Source of the DNA: Vandiemenella viatica
Lineage: Eukaryota; Arthropoda; Insecta; Orthoptera; Morabidae
Length of the DNA stretch: 64,000 nucleotides
Direction of reading: 5' to 3'
Assembly: GCA_031002005.1 (NCBI GenBank)
Contig: CM061919.1
Location: 17,989,687-18,053,686 of the forward strand
Shown here: positions 36,388-45,604 of the stretch, piece by piece
Layout of the letters: each line of letters begins with the position of its first letter
Position numbering within the stretch: the first letter of the stretch is position 1
Position numbers and translations under genes: made by a program
The notes under the pieces: generated by a model
Database searches by the model: none
Seen by the model: the letters and a program-made list of their open reading frames with translations, nothing else
What the model was told of the DNA's origin: nothing

Positions 36388-36857
36388 TCTCACTCGTGCT
36401 CATGCGCATGAATACTGGCCACGCGCTCATATTCATTTATCGTGTCTGGCAGGAACTTTGGCCCATCGGATTGGTCTGGCTGCTTACAAAATGTCTTGAA
36501 ATAGTACCCCGAGCAACATATATAAAATTCAGTCTTGCTAGTATGACGTAGTTTACCTCCTTTTTTTTACGACCTTTAAAGCGTCTGGCTCAAGTAATGG
36601 CCCACAGGAAGTGTCTGGCAATAATGAATGTTGGTTTTTAACAATATCCTGTAAAACATATATAAAAACCAGCTTTGCTAAAATGACGTAGGTTAGCAAG
36701 ATTTTTTGGGCCCTTTAGTACCCGCTACCTCTGAAAGGGCCCCACTTCCATGCTGGCGAGTACACATACGTTCTTAACTACATATTACTCTACTCATCCT
36801 CAAAATTTCAGCTTTGCTAAAATGACGTAGGTCTGGGGGCTCTGGGATCTTGAGCTA
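36388..36857 (-). repeat. Right TIR of the Academ-like element
   Basis: It is the inverted copy of 28945-29423, ending ...gggatcttgagcta at 36857. Its inner end is near gagcacgagtgaga (minus strand). Confidence 0.9.
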
Positions 36858-36860
36858 TAT
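36858..36860. repeat. Target-site duplication TAT (right)
   Basis: It matches 28942-28944; see that entry. Confidence 0.85.
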
Positions 36861-37305
36861 GTTTTACAGGGAGGTCTATTGCATGGAAAAAAGCCATATG
36901 GTGCTTTTGGAAAGTCTGACGGAGGGTATTTGTGGAATGAGATGTTCTTAAGATTAAGTGGTCTGCTAAAACATGGATGGGGGACACTGGGTAAATTTTA
37001 GGTTGGAAAGGAGTGAAGGAAGTCATATCCCTGTCCCAAGATATGGTTAATGGACTCGAGGCAATAGAGAACTGGGTGGCAAAGGCAGGGTTGGTTTTTC
37101 TAGGAGAAAAGTGAGTGTGTTTACATGGAGGGTGAATGATTGCATGGAGATCTGTTTATGTACAAGATCCGTGGGGTAACAAGGGTGAATAAGGGCTTGG
37201 AATAGGTTCTGTGAGTATTGATGGAGGGAATGAGCATCAGAACAAATGCAACTTACATGGATGGCAACGGTGCCAGGTGAAGCATATGAATAAAAAAAGG
37301 ACAAT
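36861..37305 (-). pseudogene. PLE copy, RT C-terminal half (upstream of the split)
   Basis: The minus strand reads VSCICSDAHSLHQYSQNLFQALIH, CYPTDLVHKQIS, FTPFQPKIYPVSPIHV and then, toward the break, the sequence before the zinc-finger region. These blocks parallel 61190-61610 of the intact PLE. It is 5'-truncated near 37305, so the catalytic RT core is absent. Together with 28200-28941 it forms one PLE insertion. Confidence 0.85.
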
Positions 37306-37344
37306 TATTGTACTACATTACTGATCCTAGAGGATGAGCAGTAA

Positions 37345-37545
37345 TCCTTGGGCTTGGCATTCAGGATGAAATGAACGATTTCCATCAATCCAAATTTCGC
37401 TTTTTCTTGGTTCCCTGAAATCACATTTGGTGAATACTGGAATGGTCCTTTAAATGGTTCCTTCCTGTTCCTTGCTTCATCCCATCTCTTTCCCTCACCA
37501 ATTGCCTCTCATTACCTCAACATTGATAAACCATAAATCCTGAAG
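37345..37545 (+). repeat. SINE family A, diverged copy
   Basis: The order 'cttggcattcagga', 'ttttcttggttccc', 'tggtgaatactgga', 'ttccttcctgttcctt' and 'cattacctcaacattgataaacc' follows the SINE A body. The tRNA-like head is worn. Confidence 0.65.
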
Positions 37546-38146
37546 AAATATTATTTACTTGGTTGTTCAAAATAATTTTAAAAGATACCAAGCTGTTGTG
37601 TATCAATCCTGTCATATGTTGGTGTGTTAAGCTATTTTGTCTAATGCTTTCTGGACTTAATAGATTAATGAGGTCTTATTATTCAGTCAGTGGTTGCCTT
37701 ATTTGTGAATTAGTGACATAGGTATTCTAAAGAAAAGAAATGGCACAGTCTTTTCTTTCTTTTATTAATAATAATGTCCCTATTTGACATCGAGTGCTTA
37801 AATAATTATACATTGTAAGTTTGCCGTAGAGAGAGGAAGTTCTTTTAACATTGTATCTAACTTAAGATCACTAAACTGCTGATTAAATAAGTCTGTACAA
37901 TTGAATGTTGAATTCCAAATGCTGACTATATATGAACATACAATGTATCTTAATTGTAGCAGTTTCACCATCTGCTTTGCATCATCTGTTGTGACCCTAA
38001 TCACTCTTCATATCTGTTTACCAGCTGCTGTCAACTCATTTATCGGCACATAACTATTTCTGTCCAAAACGAATGTATCTGTTCTCACTGACCATTTCCA
38101 TATTCTTTTTCAAAATGCAAGCCCACTACTAAGAAAAGGCACTTAC
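37546..38146. other. No clear gene
   Basis: A 68-codon minus-strand frame (38004-37798) reads IRVTTDDAKQMVKLLQL and could be a further exon of the candidate at 38147-38217, but nothing supports it beyond orientation. Confidence 0.3.
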
Positions 38147-38217
38147 CCTTTGGCAGTTTTATGACTCTTGTCCAGGTTAAACCAGGGAAGGGCAGTTCTG
38201 GCTGCCTTGGCTGCCAT
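38147..38217 (-). CDS. Candidate first coding exon of an unidentified gene
   Basis: ATG at 38217 (minus) opens MAAKAARTALPWFNLDKSHKTAKG and runs into a strong donor (gg|gtaagt, GT at 38146-38145). The alanine- and lysine-rich start could be a mitochondrial presequence. No family was recognised and later exons were not found with confidence. It could be chance. Confidence 0.25.
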
Positions 38218-38517
38218 AGACAAATCATTACTCAACCAGAAAATTCTAAAAAAATTTGGCTATAAATTCGCTCACAAATTTAGCTGAGGATTTGGATGAT
38301 GAACTGAGCTTATTGAGACATTTCAAAATTCCCTCCAAATTCTTTTGTTACTGTAAACTTAAAGTGTACTCCAAATGTGTAGACAATATCATGCAAACTA
38401 TGTCTTCATCTGAGAAGGAAACCACATCTAAAAGTGATCAAAGGAGTATTACAGAAGATGAAGGGAAATACTAAACGATTTGTGATTGACTATGGCAGTC
38501 AGGGGAAAGCATAAATT

Positions 38518-38790
38518 AAATAGTGGCTTAGTGGTAATGGCATCTGACTGTAGACTGAAATGTCCCCAGTTTGAATCCTGGTCTCAACTGGGATTTTTAG
38601 TGGCTTGCTGTGTAAATGAAGTACACAAGTATGCTTCTGTTATTAGGATTCCATATAAAATTGTAGGTCCTCTATACCCATTATGATTACAGGTTTAGGC
38701 TAGGGTACTTACGACAGAGTGCGTATGTGTGGCAAATAAAAAACACTTGTCACTTGGCAGCCTGTCCCTGTGGGGCTATTCCGGTCAGTG
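38518..38790 (+). repeat. SINE family B copy with tRNA-like promoter
   Basis: The head 'agtggcttagtggtaatggc' is A-box-like and 'gtttgaatcctgg' (about 38569-38581) is a B-box. The body contains 'ttaggattccatat', 'tatacccattatgatta' and 'gtatgtgtggca', shared in order with 9243-9490. Confidence 0.65.
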
Positions 38791-39480
38791 CCATGCGCAT
38801 TTACGTTTTCATAAAGTAAATGCGAAAATACTTCAGTTAGAAAGCTGTGAAATTGACATTATTGCCTTTAGAGAAAATTTGTTACTTTAGGAGGATTGTA
38901 GGAACATTCATTTGGTAACAAAATTTTTTCTTAAAATGGCCTAGTTGTTAATTGAAGAGAATTTACAAGCAGAATTAATCTTTTCTGTGTTCGTGAACGG
39001 AATCAAATATTATCATCTGAAATAAATCTAGGAAAAACTTCTTCCATCAAAAATTGCCCGGATTTGATGCACTGGTTTGGTCAAGCCAATCTAAAATTTC
39101 TCTGCTTTTTGTAGAGCATCATGTTATGTGAATGTACATGGCTGTTTCTTTATACTGTAGGTATTTATGCCCTTTTTTAGAATTTGTTTGTAGTGCAGAT
39201 CATTAAATGGCATCAACTTTTAAATAAATTTTCTAATATTGATGTTCTTTGCATGCAGTTGTCACACATATTGATTAAACTTTTGTCGCAGGATTTAATC
39301 ATTCAACAGTTAATTACAGAGAATGAGGAGCAAGAAAGATTCAAAGTTGGTTATGTCAGTGCAAGATAGTATAAAATACACAGCTGAAACAATTTTTCAC
39401 CTTGCGATTAACGCAAAAACAAATGGCTTTATTACAAAAAAAGTCAATAGGGAGGATTGTTGTTTATATTTACTTTGAGA
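38791..39480. other. AT-rich stretch, no feature recognised
   Basis: Short + frames (for example 39184-39369) end in QDLIIQQLITENEEQERFKVG, which looks protein-like after a 'tcgcag' acceptor-like site (about 39288-39293). No donor or family was identified. Confidence 0.3.
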
Positions 39481-39649
39481 CCATCAGACATGTTAAGAAC
39501 AGATTTCTATCTTCTGTATACATGTTGAAGGGTATGCACCATATATGTCTGTGGTACTATCGTTTCTTCAAATATGCCCTAGTTTTTTAAAAATATATAT
39601 TTGCATCCAAAGAAACAAAAAAAAAAAAAAAAAAAAAGAAAAAAAAATC

Positions 39650-39888
39650 AAAATGCCCTGTAAATACCAGAATTATTGCCATATATTTTCAATCGGCAGC
39701 ATGGTCTGTGCGATGAGATGTTGGACTTTCTGACCTGTTGGATTTTCTGATCCGTGTTCAAATCCCTGGAATATCAAATATTTTTATTTATTTTTATGTT
39801 CAGAAATTGTCAAACATGACTTTTTTAAATTTTATTTCAGCTTTATTTACATAATTTTATTGCATGAAATAATATTTAAAACAAAACC
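39650..39888 (+). repeat. SINE family C (tRNA-like) copy, left member of an inverted pair
   Basis: 'gcatggtctgtgcgatgag' (about 39698) and the B-box-like 'gttcaaatccc' (about 39755-39765) form a worn tRNA-type promoter. About 120 bp of 3' body follow ('ttcagaaattgt', 'ttattgcatgaaa'). The same sequence occurs inverted at 40493-40725. It is not a functional tRNA: the anticodon region does not fold. Confidence 0.6.
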
Positions 39889-39889
39889 C

Positions 39890-40123
39890 TTATAACAGAT
39901 ACACAAAAAATGCAATTTCGGCCAGTATATCAACAATGACTTCATAATATGCCTCGCCAATATCCAATGAAATTTGGTCAGGAGACCAATCTGTAAGTAA
40001 ACTGGAATGAGACAAAAGCATTTTGCAATATTTATAAACGTTTGTCACTTGTTCTTCAATTTCCCTGTTGAGCTCCATTTTGTCCATTTTTTTCATCATG
40101 GACATTATTTTATTTTGAACCAT
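39890..40123 (-). CDS. Hypothetical 77-residue ORF between inverted SINE copies
   Basis: ATG at 40123 opens MVQNKIMSMMKKMDKMELNR, continues through EEQVTNVYKYCKMLLSHSSL and DWSPDQISLDIGEAYYEVIVDILAEI, and stops at 39890. The residue mix (amphipathic, few rare residues) looks protein-like, yet no family was recognised and no splice context is clear. It lies exactly between two inverted SINE C copies. It may be a retro-copied host fragment, part of a small transposon, or chance. Confidence 0.3.
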   Translation of the reverse strand: MVQNKIMSMMKKMDKMELNREIEEQVTNVYKYCKMLLSHSSLLTDWSPDQISLDIGEAYYEVIVDILAEIAFFVYLL

Positions 40124-40492
40124 TTACTTGCAACCACTCTAGGAATTAATCAATTGTAGAAAAAAAAAAAAAAAAAAAAAAAAAAAACTATCTTCTCGAT
40201 GCTGCATATTTTGTATAAAATACTTCATGACAATATACAAGTACAGAAACAACGAAGATGAAATAATTAAATTATAATACCTATTTCAGTTGAAAACCCA
40301 CCAAAACAATAAACTTATAAATAAAAAATGAAAAAGTAATGTTAGAATCAAGATTTCTCTGACATATGATTGCAATGGTGTACGGTCAAACTGTGTTATG
40401 AAATTACAATCCGGCGGTAGACTCGTGAAGACTGTTTTGAAAAAACGTTTTTCTGGATAAAAATGACTCTGTATTGTAGGTAATATGATTTG

Positions 40493-40725
40493 TTTTAAAT
40501 ACAATTTCATGCAATAAAGGTATGTATATGAAGTTGAAATAAAATAAAAAGTCAAGCTTTACAATTTCTGAAGATATAAATAAAAATATTTACTACTGCG
40601 GGGATTTGAACTTGGGTCAGAAAATTATAAAGCCAACATCTTATTACATAGACCACTGTGCCAATTAACATTATATGGCAATATTTCTGGTACTTATAAG
40701 GCATCTGGATTTTATTTTTTCATGT
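40493..40725 (-). repeat. SINE family C (tRNA-like) copy, right member of an inverted pair
   Basis: On the minus strand 'ggcacagtggtctatgtaat' and 'gttcaaatcccc' reproduce the promoter of 39650-39888, and the downstream body ('ttcagaaattgt', 'ttattgcatgaaa') matches for about 120 bp. Confidence 0.6.
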
Positions 40726-40739
40726 GAATAAAAAAAGAA

Positions 40740-40845
40740 CTCCACCATTCTTAACTTCCTTGCTTTATTTCTTTTTTTTATGCTACTGATTATGTTTAAT
40801 TTGGGGACCATTAGACACAGATTTCAATCTCCACCGTATATGTAA
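40740..40845 (-). repeat. Inverted-repeat arm around the 40.9-41.5 kb PLE (left)
   Basis: Its reverse complement (ggtggagattgaaatctg ... cataatcagtagcat ... aagcaaggaag) matches 41640-41762. A related block also lies near 39480-39540. Confidence 0.75.
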
Positions 40846-40877
40846 GAACGAAGACTTTCCCGGTGTATGACTGCAAT

Positions 40878-41525
40878 GTAGTCTTCACGGGTGTACCGCC
40901 GGATAGTGTTGTGGAAACACAATATTTCGACGGCTGGCTCTGCCGTCTTCCTCAGGTGTAGAGACATCTGTAATGGTCGGCTGACCCACAGATACTGCGA
41001 TAGTTCGGGTGCCGCTCTTCCTTATATACATGTCCGCGTGGCCTCGGCGATGGCTTACTATGAGCCAGGCCCGCAACCTTGGGACAGTATAGCAAATCAG
41101 GGATCGCCGAGCACCTGTACGACCATGGCCACAAAGTAGAGTTCAATAACATTAGGATATTGGCTAGAACATCACATTTTTGGGAATCTGTCATCAAAGA
41201 AGCGATCGAAATTCGACTGGCCGACACATTTAACAGAGACAGTGGTCTATGTCTCAGTGAGGCATGGAAACCAGCCTTGGCAAATATCTGCAGAGAACGT
41301 TGTACTTCCGTCCAGCTGCCGCCGTAGAGGGCTTCATATTAGCTCGGGCTGGAACAAGAACCTTAGCCACGCCCACGGGCAGCCAACCGCTACCCGAACC
41401 ATCGCAGTATCTGTGGGTCAGCTGACCATTACAGATGTCTCTACACCTGAGGAAGACGGCAGAGCCAGCCGTCGAAATATTGTGTTTCCACAACACTATC
41501 CGGCGGTACACCCGTGAAGACTACA
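40878..41525 (+). mobile_element. Penelope-like element fragment with near-identical inverted terminal repeats
   Basis: The arms 40878-41010 and 41392-41525 (about 133 bp) are inverted and differ at only a few positions. Each carries a hammerhead-like core (right copy + strand: CTGAGGA 41447-41453, 6 bp stem gacggc/gccgtc, GAAA 41474-41477). Between them lies the end of a GIY-YIG endonuclease (41079-41327). This is the layout of a 5'-truncated PLE bounded by inverted pseudo-LTRs. Confidence 0.8.
41079..41327 (+). pseudogene. PLE GIY-YIG endonuclease, C-terminal fragment
   Basis: It codes GQYSKSGIAEHLYDHGHKVEF, ILARTSHFWESVIKEAIEIR, LADTFNRDSGLCLSEAWKPAL. The EAIEIRLA...NRD block is the conserved C-terminal half of the Penelope-lineage GIY-YIG domain. 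The GIY and YIG residues and the whole RT are missing because of 5' truncation. It differs clearly from the PLE at 60.7 kb, so at least two PLE lineages are present. Confidence 0.85.
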
Positions 41526-41527
41526 TT

Positions 41528-41652
41528 CCACCGTATATGTCTATGGTACAGTCGTTTCTTCAAATGCGCCCTGTTTTTTTAAATTATTTATTTACATGCA
41601 AAAAGAGGGCTCATTTGTAGAAATGACTATACTGCAGACATATATGGTGGAG
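41528..41652. repeat. Palindromic hairpin of about 125 bp
   Basis: 'ccaccgtatatgtctatgg' at the left is inverted at the right ('agacatatatggtgg'), and the next 30 bp also pair, around a roughly 20 bp AT-rich loop near 41582-41600. Confidence 0.75.
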
Positions 41653-41762
41653 ATTGAAATCTGTTCTGAATATGTATAATGATCCCCAAGTTAGACATAA
41701 TCAGTAGCATGAAAAAAAAAAAAAAAAAAAAAAAATGAAGCAAGGAAGCTAAGAATGGTAGA
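41640..41762 (+). repeat. Inverted-repeat arm around the PLE (right)
   Basis: It is the inverted partner of 40740-40845 and contains a 24-base A-run. Confidence 0.75.
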
Positions 41763-41779
41763 TTAGAACAGATTTAAGG

Positions 41780-42200
41780 CAAGGTGCATTTCTGCCCCCT
41801 CTACCTCTGATTGCAATGGTGAATTAGATCATACACTTGTTGATAACATGCTTTTTGATGATGATTGCCTTATAGTGGGGTGATTCACAAAAAGAGGTGC
41901 AAAATCAGATTAGGGTGTGAAGGTTGATAATGAGAATATGGTTCCGGACTGGATCAGGTTTAAGCGGAGAAGTTGAAGTAAAATGACTGAAGACAATGAT
42001 CCTGCAGGAGACAGATAGTTGGATAAAATTTGAGAGTATATGTGGGAATTTGATAAAACTTTTAACATATGTATAAATTACTGATGTAGGCTGCAGACTC
42101 AGCCAAAAGTGCCTAGTACACAGAGGCTGAAATTAGGAGATAATTGAGGAGGAAAGGTAGAACAAAAATTGGAGCTGGTAAAGAGGATTAATTTTCCAAT
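41780..42200 (+). pseudogene. Degraded reverse transcriptase fragment
   Basis: NMLFDDDCLIVG (about 41848-41883) looks like an RT catalytic block (usually FADD). It is followed, after frameshifts, by KEVQNQIRVW-like, KMTEDNDPAGD and weakly conserved residues. The clade is not determinable. Confidence 0.45.
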
Positions 42201-42299
42201 GGATTAATGTGATATTGTAATGTGGTATTGTAAGTTCTTTAACCATCGAATGAGGAATGTGAAATGCCTTTATAAGCAGTAGGAATTGAGTCCATTGAT

Positions 42300-42482
42300 T
42301 GAACGGTGACATTTGGGGCTGACTTTCAGAACAAAGTGGTTTTAAATTCCCATTTGACCATTAAGATTTCAATTTTTAGTTGTTTCCCAAAATTACTGTA
42401 TGAGGATGCCATAACGGTTGCTTCAAAATGCCTGGGCCAAATAGCTTCCCATTCCATGACGATGTGTGCAGCCCTAAGGATT
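42300..42482 (+). repeat. SINE family A, strongly diverged copy
   Basis: 'aaattcccatttgaccatt', 'ttttagttgtttccc', 'tgaggatgccataacggttg' and 'cttcaaaatgcctgggcc' follow the SINE A order. The head is worn. Confidence 0.5.
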
Positions 42483-44160
42483 TGTGAAAAAGTAAGCAGT
42501 AGAGGTAAGTCACATAGAGTACAGTTTGTCTGCTTTGTCAATAGATATATGGAAGAAATTGGAATAAGTATAATGAAAATAAAACTTAACGCATTAGCAA
42601 AAATTTAAGAGAATACAAAAATACACTTGAATCTTTTTTCAGTGATTTAAATAAATTTTGGTGCTTCATTTATACGCAAAATATATTTATTTAAAAAAAA
42701 AGTTTATTTACATTTTGCTACGTATTTATGATTTATATCATTAACAAATCAACTAAGCATCTAATATAAAGTTGTTAAACAGATATGTTTCTTTTTTTAC
42801 ATTATCCTTTGTTGTGTTTGTAAAGATTTTTTTTTATATGAAATGGAAAGAATATTTACTGCCTCATGTACCTAATTTTTAATGTTTTGTTTTCAAATGG
42901 TTAGTTTACATATTCTACTCTGAAAATTTCATTCCATCATGTCGGAAAAAGTTGGATGGTAATAAAAATCTCCAGCCTGTTCAGTGGTGCTGGATGATGG
43001 CTAAATATTGAGATTAATGGAGAAGGGTAGAGAATAGAAGGATGGGAGGTATACGGTGGGTGACATTGCATCCTTTTTTCTCTCTCGTATTATTGTTTAC
43101 AAACAAGGAACTTTTGTTATTCAATTGGCCTTCCCAAGTCTCCTCCCCACCCACCTTTCTGCAGTTATGCACATACTTTTTATGCTGCTGATTGAGATTT
43201 GGCCTTTACTTTTTCTTTGTACACATGATAATTTAAAGAAAGTATTATTTGTTGTGTTTTAAAACAATTAACCATCTAGTTTCTGAAAAGATTATATTTT
43301 TAAGTTTGATGTAATTTTTTTTGCTACTATTGTTTTGTAGTTGTTGTTTCAACTACTTTAACAATTTAAACCCAACTTGGTACTATTGTGCTCAGTGAAG
43401 TTACCTTTTTTTTTAGAATGTCCATGGTTACTGAATGTGTGGCACTTGTGTAGGATATGTTCCTAGAAAACTTTTTTTACGTTAACTATTTCTTTTATTA
43501 TTTGCGAGATACAGCAGATTCTTTCTCTATGTTTATGATGCACTATATACAAAATAGTGGTAGCAATATCCGTCTCGATTTTCAGGGCACTTAGCTTCTT
43601 GAATTGTAACTTAGTGTATCAGCACTTCCCAGAGCTGAAGCAACAAATGAAACATTTTTTTGCTTTCTCATCACAGCTATTAATGATCCAGGTATGTTTG
43701 ACAAACTTAAGCTGTTATCCTATTTTTTAATTCTTTGTTTTGACAAAATATTTATTTTGTAGTAACTGTGCCAGTGACTTTTTAAGCATGGATTTTGAGA
43801 TTTGTACTATTAATTCACTGATACACTAAGAAAGAAATTTTGGCTTCAAAGGAAAGAGCAGGATGGAAGCTCTGTTTTTTCCTCTTTCTTTCTTTCATTC
43901 ATTCTAAATTTAGGTTGTGTATGAATGTTTTAAATGAGTTTGTGTATGTCATTTGTTTCTAGCACCCCTTCAAACTACCAATACTTTAGATTTTACAACA
44001 GTGGATGACTCGCAATCATAAAGATTATCTTGAATTATTGTTGCTTGGTACTTCTGCAAACAAATTTCTTTATTAGTGTATATATGACTACTTACTTGCT
44101 ATATAAACTGGATAATGGTGGCAATGAAACTGCTGTTAGGTACTGAAAATAAGACATGAT
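42483..44160. other. AT-rich stretch, no feature recognised
   Basis: No protein-like frame or repeat is visible; only poly-T and AT-rich runs. Confidence 0.5.
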
Positions 44161-44164
44161 AGGC

Positions 44165-45245
44165 AGAATAACCCATCACTTATCACAGATGAAGATAGCA
44201 GGGCCAGATGTACATGAAAAAAAGATGGGGGAGGAAAAAATAAACACAATTCACAGTATTTCAGTTAATAACCTTTGTCATGTAGGAGATGAGACATATG
44301 GCAGGAAGAAAGACAAGTGCACATCCAGACCTGCCACATGAATGAACCAAAGATGAAACACGATGGAGGGTGGGGATTGCACCAGTGGTGGGGAAGACAG
44401 TTGACCAACAATAATTGTTAAACAGAATAATCTTCTGTGACAGTCAATGGAGGAAAAATGAAATTTTTAGATACATAATTTGGACAGTTGTGAGAGTGAA
44501 TAGATAAAAAAATAGAAAGATATAAAAATATACCAGGATTCAGGATAAACAATTAAAAAAAAAGGTGCTAAGTAAGAAAAAGGGATTATAGATTAGGATA
44601 GGGAAGTGAACTTACCTTCAGATGATGGTTGTGGCGTGAGAACACACAAAAAAAAAAAAAACCCATGTAATATAGGAATTTTTGGGTCTACCCCTTTATC
44701 AACAAGAGAATGTTATGGAGAGTGGTTATTTTGTGTCAGAGAATGAACATTGGGCCAATGGTCATTCTGTGAGGCAGTCTCTCACAACACCCACCCTCCA
44801 CAATGTTCTTGTGTTGATAAAGGGTTAGACCCAAAAATTTCTGTATTATGTGTTTATGTCTCTTTTTTTGTGTTCATGCCCCACATCCATTATATGAAGG
44901 TAAGTGGTGGTTCATTTCCATATACTAATCTGTATTACTATTTATTGACTCATAGCAGATCCAAAATTTCATTTTACCTCGACTGATCGTCACAGAGATT
45001 ATTCTGTTTCACAGTTATCATTGGTAACTTTCTCCCACTTCACCAGTTCAGTCCCCACTCTTTTTCTTGCTTCTTCTTTAATTCATTCATATGGCGGGCC
45101 TGGATATGCACATACATTTTCTCCTGCTATATGTCTCACCTGTTAAATGACTAAGGTTATTAACTGAAATATTGTGAAATGTGTGTGTGTGTGTTTTTTT
45201 TATGTTTGTCTGGACCTCCTGCTTTCTTCTGTGGTCGGTGACAAG
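44165..45245. mobile_element. Long inverted-repeat element (PLE terminal-repeat type)
   Basis: The arms at about 44170-44480 and 44940-45235 are inverted copies, sharing 'tttcagttaataacctt', 'tgagacatatagcagga' and 'aacagaataatct' motifs. Each contains a cagtatttcag/gaaatattgtg motif as in the PLE terminal repeats. The arms are more diverged than those at 40.9 kb, so this is an older insertion. Confidence 0.65.
44660..44862. repeat. Second inverted repeat nested in the 44.2-45.2 kb element
   Basis: 'aatttttgggtctacccc' (about 44678) through 'ttatggagagtgg' pairs with 'ccaccctccacaatg...gggttagacccaaaaatt' (about 44792-44841). The inner spacer is about 65 bp. Confidence 0.7.
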
Positions 45246-45600
45246 CTATTTTCCCTATCATATCCTATCTTATCTATATTAATTTGTGTCTCTCTATTTG
45301 AATGGAAACCACACAAATGCTACCATAAGTATTTGGAGGGGGGGGGGGGGGGGTTCAAATTTTTAGAGCTCATGTTCTGAATTTATGGTTCGTTCACTGG
45401 AGTCTACAACGAACCGTTATTTCATAATACTATAATAAAATTATATACTTAAGAAAATTTTGAAAGATAAATGCAAATCCTATATACTACGAAAATGGGA
45501 CAAATAATTTATTATTATTATTACACACAGTAAGATATCACAACCTGTTACTAAAACTATTACTCAATAATACTGTAGAACTAAACAACTTGATTTTTCA
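45246..45600. other. No gene; G-run near 45337-45352
   Basis: AT-rich sequence with one G homopolymer; no feature recognised. Confidence 0.5.
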
Positions 45601-45604
45601 AAAG

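Larger units (their letters stand above)
28945..36857 (+). mobile_element. Academ-like DNA transposon, 7913 bp, inserted in a PLE
   Basis: The ends are TAGTCCAAGATCCCAG (left) and its near inverse at the right, starting TIRs of about 479 bp (28945-29423) and 470 bp (36388-36857). The left copy carries about 10 extra bases near 29370. The interior encodes a decayed transposase with an N-terminal Cys/His zinc-binding region and a C-terminal XPG/FEN-like nuclease signature (EEADT, SDTDV, FHALTGCD). A 3 bp target duplication and this domain pair fit the Academ superfamily as I know it; that assignment is inference. Additional repeats lie in its middle (31.9-33.3 kb). It cannot move on its own because the gene is broken. 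Confidence 0.8.

Noticed and set aside
40885..41517. Mirror-image 60-90 codon frames with TRTIAVSVGQ on both strands
   Set aside because: They are translations of the same inverted PLE terminal repeat, not genes.
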